A stretch of 64,000 nucleotides of DNA, taken from positions 47,734-111,733 of the IMG/VR virus record IMGVR_UViG_3300037010_003079, one strand, 5' to 3'. Origin of the DNA: a virus. How positions within the stretch are numbered: the stretch's first letter is position 1; the number at the start of each line of letters is the position of its first letter. Shown piece by piece: positions 1-8,326 of the stretch. Under the pieces are notes generated by a model. That model did not search any database. It saw only the letters and a program-made list of their open reading frames with translations, and had not been told where the DNA came from. The translations under genes were made by a program, and so were the position numbers.

Positions 1-1978
1 ATTCGTAGTTCGAAACGTGCCCCAACTCATGCGCAACAGCCGCATCTGAACTTGTTGGTTTTAGGTTAAGAAGGCGCTTTCCAGCACCCTCATCCAGATG
101 CGGCCCAACATACACGTTCAGATCGTTTTCAGCGTCTGCTGGCAGCATTCTCTTTGCAAATGTCTGAACTGTGTTTTCTAGATTTTTTGGCGTGCGTTCT
201 TTGGTAACGAGCGCATCAGTGGCGCGATGCATCAGTCCCTTCAATAGGTGCCCACCCACTGCAGCACCTCCTGCGATCGCGGTATGACGCGCCTCCCGTT
301 CATCGCTTCGTCGGCTTGCTTGTTTTCCAAGCATCCCCGCGATCGACGCGCCCAATGGTCCCGTCGATCCCAGCGCAGACGTTTCCGCGCCCGAGAACGG
401 GTTCTTTATGTACGGCGTCCAGCCCGCGCCATGTTCTTCGCGCTTGCCGCTGTGCAGCGAGAGCAGCTTCTGGTGCCGTGTGAGGCCCGTGGCGTCGATG
501 CCCTGCTGGGCCAGTCGCTGCTCGAGCTGGTTGCCCCAGCCCTCTTGCGGACGAACCTTCATGATGATGCCGCCGCCCAGATCGATCGGCTCTCCACCGA
601 GCGTCTCGAACGCCTTGCGACCGACGTCGATCGACTTGTCGTAGTCGAGGAGGTCTGCGGTCCGTGCCCCACGTCCCCGCTTGAGCACCTGCTGCTTGAT
701 GGTGTTCGGATCCTTGTGGATGTGAAGCGCGACGTCGAACATCTCCGGGTCGTAGCTGCGCAAGAGTTGCTGGTGCTCGAGGACTTCGCCCGCATGCGGG
801 GTGTACGGCATCTTCTCGATGTCTCCACCGCCCATCAACTGGTGGAGACGCAGGTGCGGACGCCAGTCGAGTCCGTGGTGCTGCAACCCCATCTGCTGCG
901 CCAACGCCTTCGACAAGACGGTCTTGCCTGCCCCCGACGGTGCGTCGACCGCGAAACGCATAGCCTTGGGGTCGATGCCACGTTCCGCGAGCGCTTGTGC
1001 AGCGCGTGCTGCAGTGCCCTGCAGCTCTTCGGGGATCGCCTGTGCGACGTCCTTTTGATGAATGTCGCCTTGCCCGTGTAGACGATCTGCGATGTCCGCT
1101 TTGATGCCGGGCTTGTTGAGCAACATGCTTCCGCCCACGGCAAGCGGAAGCCCGATGCTTGTCATGAGAGACGCAGGGTTTGCGATCTTGAATCGAGCGG
1201 CGCCTGCCTTGAGGACTTGCGTCGCCATGTTCGGCGCTGGCCGCTTGGTCAACACGGCGGTCGAGGCGCCGCCTGGCGCCGCCATCGCGGGCGCGTGCTC
1301 GGCGCGCATGTCTCGCAGGAGCTGCGTTGTCGAAGGTGACCCCGCAGGACGTGTCGTCGTGATCGGACTCGTGGTTGCCTGAGGCTTCCAGCCGCTCATC
1401 GAGCCCACCTGCGTCTGCGCGTGCGTCTGTTGTTGTTGTTGTGCGGGTTGAACCGCAGCGCCCCCGGCGGGCGGCATCCAGTTGCGCGGCTTGTCTGGGT
1501 TCTCGTGCTGCCACTGGTCGAGGTGTTGCAGCGGGTTCGGACCTTGTGGGCGCGCGTTCAAACGTGCGCGCCCGACTTCCGTGCCACCACTCGCCTCGGT
1601 TGGTTTGCCGAACGCCTGTTCGATTCGTTGGTGTGACGTCGTTTCTGGCGGGCGCGCGTTGTGTGAGAGCCCGCGCGCCTCGAGCATCTTGTTCGCGGCA
1701 CCGTACGCGCTCACGGGAGCCTGGTGCTCCTCGCCCTGCCACGGCAGATCATGTGCGAGCCCGGACATCGCACGGCTCTGCTGCGTCGGCACAAGCGCAC
1801 CACGCTGTCGTGCGTACGACGAGAGGTCTGTGTCGAAGCGCGCTTGGGGCTGCGCCGCAGTCGCGGCGAACGTCGATGGGTTGACGTTCTCGGCACCGTG
1901 TGTGCGCACGGCGCGGTTCTGCAGCGCACGCGCGTACGTGCTGCCAAGGATCGCGAACTTGACCCAGCCGGAACCCAC
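1..1978 (-). CDS. P-loop kinase-like / zincin metallopeptidase fusion protein (partial, C-terminus cut by window edge)
   Basis: About 659 residues are visible; the gene runs off the left edge. It has no ATG near its beginning. The first usable start is a GTG at 1976-1978, just after the TGA of the upstream gene at 1982. The N-terminal third is Gln/Pro-rich and unstructured. A stretch near residue 290 (AARFKIANP) resembles the end of the AYxxG...F tag seen in neighbouring proteins. A Walker A loop APSGAGKT lies at residues 346-353, followed by a kinase-like region with HIHKDP and KRGRGA that recalls zeta-toxin or nucleotide kinases. At the far end AVAHELGHVSNY (His650-His654) matches the HExxH zinc-protease motif. 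The fusion suggests a virion-delivered effector or maturation enzyme; the substrate is unknown. Frame and motifs are clear, the function is inferred. Confidence 0.75.
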   Translation of the reverse strand, partial: MGSGWVKFAILGSTYARALQNRAVRTHGAENVNPSTFAATAAQPQARFDTDLSSYARQRGALVPTQQSRAMSGLAHDLPWQGEEHQAPVSAYGAANKMLEARGLSHNARPPETTSHQRIEQAFGKPTEASGGTEVGRARLNARPQGPNPLQHLDQWQHENPDKPRNWMPPAGGAAVQPAQQQQQTHAQTQVGSMSGWKPQATTSPITTTRPAGSPSTTQLLRDMRAEHAPAMAAPGGASTAVLTKRPAPNMATQVLKAGAARFKIANPASLMTSIGLPLAVGGSMLLNKPGIKADIADRLHGQGDIHQKDVAQAIPEELQGTAARAAQALAERGIDPKAMRFAVDAPSGAGKTVLSKALAQQMGLQHHGLDWRPHLRLHQLMGGGDIEKMPYTPHAGEVLEHQQLLRSYDPEMFDVALHIHKDPNTIKQQVLKRGRGARTADLLDYDKSIDVGRKAFETLGGEPIDLGGGIIMKVRPQEGWGNQLEQRLAQQGIDATGLTRHQKLLSLHSGKREEHGAGWTPYIKNPFSGAETSALGSTGPLGASIAGMLGKQASRRSDEREARHTAIAGGAAVGGHLLKGLMHRATDALVTKERTPKNLENTVQTFAKRMLPADAENDLNVYVGPHLDEGAGKRLLNLKPTSSDAAVAHELGHVSNYE

Positions 1979-1981
1979 AGG

Positions 1982-2296
1982 TCACCCGCCCAAGGCGCCC
2001 ATCGAGGGCGGTGGCTGCATGGCGGGATCTCCTGCGAGCGCGGGCGGTGTTCCAACCGTGGACCCGAGACCCGGGGGCGTCGGCGGCGACGTCGACATGT
2101 CGAGCGGGACGGTGCCGTCGAGCGCAGGTAGCGTGCCCCCTGGCACGTGAGACATCGGAGGCATGCCCGCTTCGGGTGGAACGTCCTTGCCGTGCTCGAC
2201 GCTCGCGACGAACTGATCGACCTGCGTCGGTGGCCCGAGTGCGAACTTCTTGAACGCGTCGCGCCGACCCTTCGTGTACGCCTGCTTGAGTGTCAT
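1982..2296 (-). CDS. Small tag-bearing virion-type protein
   Basis: This 104-residue protein starts with the recurrent tag MTLKQAYTKGRRDAFKKFAL. The remainder is Pro/Gly/Met-rich and probably disordered. ATG at 2294-2296 overlaps the stop of the upstream gene (TGATG), so the two are translationally coupled. No enzymatic motif is visible. By its tag and position I group it with putative head or virion cargo proteins; that role is an inference. Confidence 0.8.
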   Translation of the reverse strand: MTLKQAYTKGRRDAFKKFALGPPTQVDQFVASVEHGKDVPPEAGMPPMSHVPGGTLPALDGTVPLDMSTSPPTPPGLGSTVGTPPALAGDPAMQPPPSMGALGG

Positions 2297-2769
2297 CAGT
2301 AAGCCCCCTGCAACGGTGCGTACACGAGCGACCGCTTGTCGCGGTCTTCTTGGTTCTGTTGATGGAGGCCGTAGGCAAGCGCGCCGCCTGCTCCGAGTGC
2401 AGCAAGCCCGAGGCCGCGTTTCACCGGACGCATGAAGCGCTGCATCCCTGAGGGGCCTGCAGCAGGCGCAGGCGTCGGGACTGCGGGGCTCGGCTGTGCC
2501 ATGTGCTGTGCTGCCATGTTGTGAACGTCCGCCATCAGCGGTTCGCGCATCTCCATCGCGTGCTGCTTATCGCGCGCGGCGAACTGCTGCACCGTGTCTG
2601 CATGGCCCGGCGGGCCTGACGGTGTGTAGGGTGCCGCTGTAGGTGCCGCATGAGGCGTTGCGAGGCCCTTGGCGGCAGGCATCGGACGTGCGAGCGGAAC
2701 CGCTGCAACCTTCACGCCGAAGCGTGCAAGTGCGCCTTCACGGCCGCGTTGGAACGCCGTGCGCAGCAC
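2296..2769 (-). CDS. Tag-bearing protein with a hydrophobic C-terminal helix
   Basis: 157 residues from a GTG at 2767-2769. The N-terminus MLRTAFQRGREGALARFGVK is the shared tag, followed by VAA, then a long Pro/Ala linker. Residues about 135-147 (LGLAALGAGGALAYG) form a small Gly/Ala hydrophobic helix before an acidic/basic tail (NQEDRDKRS). It overlaps the next gene by one base. No known domain is recognised. A virion-associated role is suggested only by the tag and the structural neighbourhood. Confidence 0.78.
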   Translation of the reverse strand: MLRTAFQRGREGALARFGVKVAAVPLARPMPAAKGLATPHAAPTAAPYTPSGPPGHADTVQQFAARDKQHAMEMREPLMADVHNMAAQHMAQPSPAVPTPAPAAGPSGMQRFMRPVKRGLGLAALGAGGALAYGLHQQNQEDRDKRSLVYAPLQGAY

Positions 2770-2772
2770 GGG

Positions 2773-3138
2773 TCATCCCACCGCGATGAAGAGGACCGCG
2801 GCTGCGCCCGTGGTCGTGATCAACGCCGCGGTCGGGAACGCCTGCGCGGTGTTGATCCAGATGAAGTAGCCTCCTGGCGCGAGGGGCCACGCGTCGAGGC
2901 CGCCGTTGAACTTGATCGTGCAGCCACCGGCGGTGCACTTCACGATGAGGCCTTTGGCGCCCGCGAGCGCGAGCGTGCCGAAGTTGACGACGTCGTCGGT
3001 GACGGCGCCTGAGTAGGACCGCTGGAAGTCCACACGCGACGTGAAACCGAGCGCGACCGCCAGGTTGATAGGTGCAGTGGCACCCCCGTCCTCGAGAGGG
3101 ATCGCGGCCGCACCAGCGACGGTCAGGTTCTGCGCCAT
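2773..3138 (-). CDS. Putative beta-rich virion surface/decoration protein
   Basis: A 121-residue protein of alternating hydrophobic and small residues (for example GFTSRVDFQRSYSGAVTDD and GGYFIWINTAQAFPTAAL), consistent with a small beta-sandwich. No signal peptide or catalytic motif is seen. It heads a short operon: a TATAAT box lies six bases upstream of its ATG and there is no Shine-Dalgarno sequence, so the transcript may be leaderless. The fold suggests a tail or capsid decoration subunit; this is inference from composition and location. Confidence 0.75.
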   Translation of the reverse strand: MAQNLTVAGAAAIPLEDGGATAPINLAVALGFTSRVDFQRSYSGAVTDDVVNFGTLALAGAKGLIVKCTAGGCTIKFNGGLDAWPLAPGGYFIWINTAQAFPTAALITTTGAAAVLFIAVG

Positions 3139-3144
3139 GGCCTA

Positions 3145-3150
3145 ATTATA
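3145..3150 (-). promoter_or_regulatory. TATAAT -10-like box
   Basis: On the minus strand the sequence reads CGCC-TATAAT-TAGGCC-ATG. Only six bases separate the box from the ATG at 3138. No TTGACA-like -35 lies 16-18 bases upstream. It belongs to the recurrent CC-TAT(A/C)AT series found before minus-strand genes. Confidence 0.55.
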
Positions 3151-3162
3151 GGCGGTTACGCG

Positions 3163-3948
3163 TCAGATCTCTTCTTGGCGAAGCGTGTGCGCGTCCGAGG
3201 CGTATCCCTGCTCCCAGTACCCGTACGGCAGGTGGAAGCGCCCGTGGTCTCCCCAGCCCGTGCCCCACGAGTTGGGACCCGAGAACAGCTGGGTTGCGTC
3301 GTCGTAGCTGTCGAACATCATGCAGTGGCCGCCGATGGACCCCTCGCCGTACTTCGGCAGCGGGATGACGCCGGTGCGCGCGGTCTCCTCGCTGTCGAGC
3401 GAGTCGAAGCAGTCGAAGCCGAAGATGACGGGCCAGCCATCCGCGATGCTTTTTTTGATCGCGTGCAGGGTCATGCACGCGTAGAACTTGAGCGCCTGGT
3501 GATTGAGCGCCTCGGCAACGGCCGAGGCGTTGGGCTCGATCTCGAACTTCGAGACGTCATACGGCCACGTCTGCTCGAGGCAGATGCCGAACCGGCGGTA
3601 CGCACGGAACACGTCACGCACGTTGCAGCCGCTGTCCTCGGACGGCGGGTTGCCCTCGATGTTCACACGTGTACGGTAGTAGCCGAACAGGCGCGAGAAC
3701 ATCGGGTCAGGCTTGCCCGTCGCGACCATGTACGCGAAGCCCATGGCCTCGGCGCCGGCGTTCTGCGTGCAGCTACCGAGCTGGCCCTGATCACGGATCG
3801 GCGGCTCTGCGCGCGTGCGTGTGGTCGCGTGTGGCGGTAGCGCCGCCATCAACGCAGGACTGTGCACGAGCACGAGGTCGCGCGGATCGGACGGCTGACG
3901 CTTCCAGTTGAGCTTGCGGGTGACGCCGGCGATCTGGGTGGTGCTCAC
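3163..3948 (-). CDS. Papain-like (C1 family) cysteine peptidase
   Basis: The 261-residue product has the C1A triad: Cys60 in DQGQLGSCTQNAGAEA (with the oxyanion Gln before it), His208 in GGHCMMFDSYDD and Asn226 in GPNSWGTGWGDHGRF. I place the start at the GTG at 3946-3948, which follows AAGGGGGA and overlaps the upstream stop as GTGA. A longer reading from 3996 would add a stretch that only shadows the lipoprotein gene. No propeptide or signal sequence is evident. Papain-type enzymes are uncommon in phage structural loci. Possible roles are virion maturation, entry or cleavage of a host protein. It lies directly downstream of a lipoprotein and a holin-like gene. Confidence 0.88.
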   Translation of the reverse strand: MSTTQIAGVTRKLNWKRQPSDPRDLVLVHSPALMAALPPHATTRTRAEPPIRDQGQLGSCTQNAGAEAMGFAYMVATGKPDPMFSRLFGYYRTRVNIEGNPPSEDSGCNVRDVFRAYRRFGICLEQTWPYDVSKFEIEPNASAVAEALNHQALKFYACMTLHAIKKSIADGWPVIFGFDCFDSLDSEETARTGVIPLPKYGEGSIGGHCMMFDSYDDATQLFSGPNSWGTGWGDHGRFHLPYGYWEQGYASDAHTLRQEEI

Positions 3949-4394
3949 AGGTCCCCCTTGGCGGTGTGGATCTTCACCTTCGGGTCGAGCTTCCACAGGG
4001 TCGCGCGCGTGTGGTTCAGGCCGTCCTTGAGTGCAGCCACCGACGGCTTCACTTCACCCGGCGAGAGCTTCGGCGGCGACGCCATGTAGTTCTGGATGAT
4101 GGTGCCGAGCACGCACGTGCCATACGCGGCGCCGAGCGAGCCGAGCATCTTCTCGACGTGTGCCCAGTCGACCGTACCGTCGGCGCCCGTTGCCTCGTCG
4201 ATGAGCTGGCTGACCACAGGACCGAACTGCATGATCACGGCGGGCAGCTCGCCCTTGGTGCAGTCGATGACGCTGTTGAGCGCGGTGCACGTTACCGAGT
4301 TCATGTTCTCGGGCTTCTTGCAGTCCTGGGCGGCACCGCAGCCAGAGGACGTCGCGATGAAGAACGTGAGAGCGATGACGAAGATTTTGTTCAT
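3945..4394 (-). CDS. Secreted lipoprotein
   Basis: 149 residues. The N-terminus MNKIFVIALTFFIATSSGCG is a classical lipoprotein signal peptide, with a Lys, a hydrophobic core and the lipobox TSSGC, so Cys19 would be lipidated. Three more cysteines follow (near residues 25, 36 and 45), which could pair in the periplasm or on the cell surface. The mature part has no recognised domain. Next to a holin-like gene, a small lipoprotein could be an o-spanin or a superinfection-exclusion lipoprotein, but at about 130 mature residues it is long for an o-spanin. The signal is clear, the function is not. Confidence 0.82.
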   Translation of the reverse strand: MNKIFVIALTFFIATSSGCGAAQDCKKPENMNSVTCTALNSVIDCTKGELPAVIMQFGPVVSQLIDEATGADGTVDWAHVEKMLGSLGAAYGTCVLGTIIQNYMASPPKLSPGEVKPSVAALKDGLNHTRATLWKLDPKVKIHTAKGDL

Positions 4395-4405
4395 GACGGA
4401 CTCCT

Positions 4406-4690
4406 TCAGACCGCGACTGTGGTTGCAGCGCCCGGAGCAGCCGGAGCGGCCGGAGCGGCCGGAGCGGCCGGAGCAGCGTTGTCGTTTGCTGCCGCGTTGA
4501 TCTTGGCGGCTTCTTTGCCATGATCGGCGATTCCCTGACCCACGATGTAGGCGCCCGCGAGAGCGATGATCTGGGTCAACATGTCGGGGTCGAGGTTGAG
4601 CCCCAGCTTGCTGGCGATCGCGACGATGATCGCAGCCAGTAGGACGAGGAACTTCTTCGACGCGAGCAGATCTTTGAGTGCAGTCACCAT
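4406..4690 (-). CDS. Holin-like small membrane protein
   Basis: 94 residues with two predicted membrane helices: residues about 13-31 (KFLVLLAAIIVAIASKLGL) and about 38-55 (LTQIIALAGAYIVGQGIA). An Ala/Pro repeat tail (four AAP units) follows. Size and topology fit class II holins, and its partners are a lipoprotein and a peptidase. No sequence-specific holin signature is visible, so a structural membrane protein remains possible. Its ATG overlaps the stop of the upstream zinc-ribbon gene. Confidence 0.72.
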   Translation of the reverse strand: MVTALKDLLASKKFLVLLAAIIVAIASKLGLNLDPDMLTQIIALAGAYIVGQGIADHGKEAAKINAAANDNAAPAAPAAPAAPAAPGAATTVAV

Positions 4691-4953
4691 CAGATATCTC
4701 CCTTGTTGCGTGGCACCGAGACCGAGCCCTTCTCGGCTGGACGGTCAGCGTGTGTGTGAACGTATCCTGCCTTGTTCTTCAGTGAGGTGCGCGACATAGG
4801 CACGATCGTCGTGCACGAGTGGCCACCCAGCAGCTCGTCCGCGCTGGTGACAGGTTCTCCGCACGAGGGGCATTTTGCCAAATCCTCGTCGGTCATGTGC
4901 ATGTACTCGAAGCGATTCCCGCAGTCGCACGAGTACTCCCGGATTTTGGGCAC
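4690..4953 (-). CDS. FmdB-like zinc-ribbon protein
   Basis: 87 residues from a GTG at 4951-4953. The N-terminus IREYSCDCGNRFEYMHMTDE followed by CPSCGEP gives a CxC...CxxC zinc ribbon of the FmdB-like type, which often acts as a small regulator or scaffold. The C-terminal half is polar. A TTGTTT-N17-TATCAT promoter lies directly upstream with only five bases to the start codon, and no Shine-Dalgarno sequence is visible. It is the first gene of the zinc ribbon-holin-lipoprotein-peptidase unit. Confidence 0.82.
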   Translation of the reverse strand: MPKIREYSCDCGNRFEYMHMTDEDLAKCPSCGEPVTSADELLGGHSCTTIVPMSRTSLKNKAGYVHTHADRPAEKGSVSVPRNKGDI

Positions 4954-4958
4954 GCGGA

Positions 4959-4987
4959 ATGATAGGCGTCGCTTACCCGATAAACAA
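4959..4987 (-). promoter_or_regulatory. Sigma70-like promoter TTGTTT-N17-TATCAT
   Basis: On the minus strand the -35 TTGTTT (4982-4987) and -10 TATCAT (4959-4964) are 17 bases apart. Transcription would begin about at the GTG start at 4953. Exactly the same pair of hexamers and spacing occurs at 22192-22220. Confidence 0.68.
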
Positions 4988-4995
4988 GTCGGAGG

Positions 4996-6738
4996 TCAGC
5001 AGAGTTCCGAGGTGGGCGTGACGTTCGTGTCGCCCGCGTTCGGGTTTGCTGCGTCGAGCGTCGCCACGGGCGTTCCATCTGCAGCAATTGCAGGCGTCGT
5101 CGGGACGACGGGTTTCCCGGTCGCGGGGTCGACGCTGGTAAGGTCAGTGCCCGACGGGAATGGCGTCATGTTGGGCTGGAAGACGACCGTCTCCGCTTGG
5201 GTCACCAAGGTGTCGATCGAAGCGAGGAGGCCCAGTAACGGATTCGCGGCGGTTGCCGTCCCGAAGATTGCATTGAAGAAGGTGATCACCTTGGCAAGGT
5301 CCGCGAGACGCGGAGCCCCTGCAACAAAGCACACGCCGCATACGTACTCACCATTGTCAAACGGTGGCCGCGTTTCGTCTGTCGTATCGCCCAAACGCTT
5401 GGCCAGCTCCGCAAGCAAGAACGCCGTTCCACCCTTTTCGCTCGACATCTGTGTGACGTAGAGGCTTGGGATAGGTGCTGACAACGCCGCCGACAGGCGC
5501 TTGATGTCGTTGATCAGTTCGGTAGACCTGGCAGCAAGCCGTGTGGCTGCACCTTGTGCCAGTTTGACGGCATCGCCGATGCGTGAAGCCGAGTGTGCCG
5601 ACGGTTTGAGTAAGACGTTCGCTTCTGCAAGGAAACGTTGTGCGGCATCGCTCAACGCGGGGAATGCGTCAATCGCGGCGTCTGTCGCCTTCCAGCTGGG
5701 AGAACTTCCCGTCTGTGGCGGCGTCGGAGCTTTGACCGCAATCTTGGACACGTTTGACAAGCGGTCGAAAGGAAGTGTGACGGTCTCACCATGCTCTTGA
5801 ACGGAGCATTCCCATGCGATGAAGTAGTAGACGGGCACTGACCGATCGATGCCGTCGTCCGTGTCTAGATACGCGGTGTTCTTACCTGACCCGATTTTGA
5901 CAACCTTGTTTTTCCCGGACGTTAGACCTTCGGACAGTGTCGCGGTAGTAAATAGGTCGAGGACCGTGCGTGCTTGTGCTGCTTTCGCGTCTGTCGTTCG
6001 AATCACCGCGTATCGATTGACGACGATTGATACGCCGGGGAAATAACGCAGCGTATTGACTGGGCTTGGGGCGTCCCAGTCGAGACGGACACCGATACCA
6101 GGCGCGGTCGAAGACCCGACTACCTTTGCAATCAGGTTCTGCGGGATAGGGATCGTGCGGGCGATGTAACTGTTGTCGCCCGAGGGGCGTGTCAGGATGT
6201 CGAGCGTCCTCGCTGCCGAAGCAATCGAGGAGAACCGCGGAGCCCCCACAAGCAGCACCGCCATGACGACAGCGTCTTTCTTGTTGTCGTATTGCGGACG
6301 GTTGGGGTCCTGGGGGTTGTTCGTTGCCGTTGCAAACGCTTTGTAAAACCCTGCATTCCCGCCTGTACGAACAATCATCTTTGTATAGGCGTCTGCTGCC
6401 GCCGTCGTCGGCGGTCCAAGCGCCGCGTTCAACCCTGCCTGAAGATCGCGCAGAGTCGGCGGCAACGCCGGTGGGGGTTGGTTTGGAACTGTCTTGACGA
6501 TCGGAATCGCGAGCGTGTGGATACGTCCCGCTTTCAAGATGCCGGTCAAGGTATCAAGAATCGCGTTGACCACCAGAAGCACTGCATCCGGTCCAATACC
6601 TATTGAAGGCAATGGTGGAAGCCCCGTCAGGGGGTTGTCGATGCTCAACGCACCCGCGAGCACGTCACCCATAGCGGTGATCGCAGTCACCATGTTGCTG
6701 GGTATCAGCTGGTTCGGGTTGACCGCGGTCCAGGTCAT
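4996..6738 (-). CDS. Large baseplate/tail structural protein candidate
   Basis: 580 residues. The central region (about residues 210-350) alternates strands in a way that recalls a fibronectin-III-like sandwich (GVRLDWDAPSPVN, then VPVYYFIAWECSV). The N-terminal 120 residues are hydrophobic and Pro-rich, and a helical part around 370-430 contains many Ala/Leu. No signal peptide or enzyme motif is seen. It lies directly downstream of the spike gene and overlaps a 52-codon gene by ATGA, so it is probably a baseplate component. I do not recognise a specific family. Confidence 0.75.
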   Translation of the reverse strand: MTWTAVNPNQLIPSNMVTAITAMGDVLAGALSIDNPLTGLPPLPSIGIGPDAVLLVVNAILDTLTGILKAGRIHTLAIPIVKTVPNQPPPALPPTLRDLQAGLNAALGPPTTAAADAYTKMIVRTGGNAGFYKAFATATNNPQDPNRPQYDNKKDAVVMAVLLVGAPRFSSIASAARTLDILTRPSGDNSYIARTIPIPQNLIAKVVGSSTAPGIGVRLDWDAPSPVNTLRYFPGVSIVVNRYAVIRTTDAKAAQARTVLDLFTTATLSEGLTSGKNKVVKIGSGKNTAYLDTDDGIDRSVPVYYFIAWECSVQEHGETVTLPFDRLSNVSKIAVKAPTPPQTGSSPSWKATDAAIDAFPALSDAAQRFLAEANVLLKPSAHSASRIGDAVKLAQGAATRLAARSTELINDIKRLSAALSAPIPSLYVTQMSSEKGGTAFLLAELAKRLGDTTDETRPPFDNGEYVCGVCFVAGAPRLADLAKVITFFNAIFGTATAANPLLGLLASIDTLVTQAETVVFQPNMTPFPSGTDLTSVDPATGKPVVPTTPAIAADGTPVATLDAANPNAGDTNVTPTSELC

Positions 6739-6893
6739 TTGGGCACGCTCTTGTTGAACATCGCCAACACACGCTCTGCGTTCTGTCGACGCCTCTCTAG
6801 GTCGACGCGAACTGCACGTGCATACAACTCAGCCATCTTTGCCAAGATAGCGCCTAGCGCAGGCGTACCACTCCACCGGAGGTCATCCACCAT
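6735..6893 (-). CDS. Small charged helical protein
   Basis: 52 codons: the ATG is at 6891-6893 and the TGA overlaps the next start as ATGA. The product begins MVDDLRWSGTPALGAILAK and continues as one amphipathic helix rich in Arg and Glu. It fills the space between the spike gene and the 580-residue gene. Conservation of frame and the coupled overlap argue that it is real. Function unknown; perhaps a baseplate accessory. Confidence 0.65.
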   Translation of the reverse strand: MVDDLRWSGTPALGAILAKMAELYARAVRVDLERRRQNAERVLAMFNKSVPK

Positions 6894-6895
6894 AG

Positions 6896-8314
6896 TTACT
6901 CGGTGCGTACCTTGGTGGAGAGAGTTCCTGGGTATGCCGCCGCGATCGCAGACAGCTGGGCGCCAAGAGCGGCAAGCCCGCCTGCAAGCTGCGTCACTGC
7001 GGTGAGGGTGAGCGCGGTTGGTGACCCGATAAACGCGTCCGGGGCGATCGTCACGAGGGCGGTCGCTGCAATCGTTTCTGCAGCAGCGCCGGCGGCTCCG
7101 AGAGGCGACATCACCGTACTTCCGTACGCGGTGCCCTTGATCACTGGCTCGACCGCGTTGGCGCCTAGCTTCACTGCGGTGCCGCCGTCGACCGTGTAGA
7201 TGCTGCCTGCCTTGGACGTAGAACTTCCGCTAACGTCGACAGTGTCGTCTCCGCCGACTTGAACGCCACGGTTGCCTGCGATCGCTTGCGTTTCAGCACC
7301 GCTCACGCCGACATCGCGGTCGCCCCCGACGAACGCGGTCGAATTGCGCCCCACCGATCGCGTCTCGTCGGTGCTGACCGTGGTGGTTGCTGATGCCCCG
7401 ATCGAGGACGACATGCTCCCGCCCACGACGTGCGTCTCGTCTCCGCCGACGGTGGCGGTCCTCGACCCTGCAACATCGTGCCGCATCTCGGACGTTCCCT
7501 TGTCGCCAGACGACAGGTCAACGCCACCATCCCCATAGATCTGCACGCGCCCATCCGAGCCGGCATGGAGCCGGAACAAGAGCTTGCCCTCGGGCTCGAG
7601 GATTCGAAAATCCAACACATCACCTGTCGCGCCGAGGTCCAAGCGGATCGTCCAGTGCTGTTCGTCCATCCCGGACTGGGTCGCCTGGTTGGAACCTGCG
7701 CGAAGCACGAACGACGTCCGCCCTTGGTCGTTCTCGATGCGCATCTGCCCGAAGTCTGAGAATTGCTGGATGCGGCGTGCGATCGTTCGCAGCGTTCCAG
7801 AAGGTCCAATCGACTGCACGTGAGCGCTCGGGCTACCCATCAAGGTAACCCCGCCCTCGAGCACGGCGACGTGGTTCCCCAGGGTGCCCACCTGGGCCCA
7901 ATCACCGGCTCCCATGTCGGTGGGCGCGTTGGGCGGCTTGAAGTTGTTGGTGCCCTGTGTCAGCTGCGTGGGATCGGCATCACCCACGCCTTCGACGCCC
8001 GTCAACGTCGGTGCCTGAACCGACGGTTGCGACGGACTTGGAAAGTCCATGCAGCCAACGATCGCGGGAATGCCCAAGTCGTAGGAGATCACGACGGTCG
8101 TGCCCGTCGGGATGTGGTCGAAGCCCGTGGCAGTCGACTTGATCTGAGGGACGTCTTGAAGCGGGCGTCCGCTGTGCGTCCGCACGATCGACGTGTGCGT
8201 TGCGGAGTTGTATGCGACGACGACGCCCAGCTCCCAATTCCCCTTACCCGTGCGCCCGAGACCTGCGGCGCCGAGATTGGCAGCACCGCGTCGTGCGCGT
8301 AGAGGGTCCTTCAC
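6896..8314 (-). CDS. Baseplate spike (gp5/VgrG-like beta-helix protein)
   Basis: 472 residues. After a short basic N-terminus, residues about 24-110 look like the OB-fold of T4 gp5 or gpV (WELGVVVAYNSATHTSIVRT, then IPTGTTVVISYDLGIPAIVG). Residues about 270-380 are short repeats of the type VGGDETHVVGG, SVGRNSTAFVGGD and VQVGGDDTVDVSG, the signature of the intertwined triple beta-helix of gp5/VgrG needles. There is no lysozyme domain between them. The C-terminal 90 residues form a hydrophobic Ala-rich cap. It should form the cell-puncturing tip of the contractile tail. Confidence 0.88.
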   Translation of the reverse strand: MKDPLRARRGAANLGAAGLGRTGKGNWELGVVVAYNSATHTSIVRTHSGRPLQDVPQIKSTATGFDHIPTGTTVVISYDLGIPAIVGCMDFPSPSQPSVQAPTLTGVEGVGDADPTQLTQGTNNFKPPNAPTDMGAGDWAQVGTLGNHVAVLEGGVTLMGSPSAHVQSIGPSGTLRTIARRIQQFSDFGQMRIENDQGRTSFVLRAGSNQATQSGMDEQHWTIRLDLGATGDVLDFRILEPEGKLLFRLHAGSDGRVQIYGDGGVDLSSGDKGTSEMRHDVAGSRTATVGGDETHVVGGSMSSSIGASATTTVSTDETRSVGRNSTAFVGGDRDVGVSGAETQAIAGNRGVQVGGDDTVDVSGSSTSKAGSIYTVDGGTAVKLGANAVEPVIKGTAYGSTVMSPLGAAGAAAETIAATALVTIAPDAFIGSPTALTLTAVTQLAGGLAALGAQLSAIAAAYPGTLSTKVRTE

Positions 8315-8326
8315 GTCCCGACCGTA

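Noticed and set aside
300-1742. 480-codon minus-strand open frame rich in Arg
   Set aside because: It is out of frame with the P-loop/HELGH protein, shows Arg/Ser/Thr shadow composition typical of GC-rich DNA, and has no motif.
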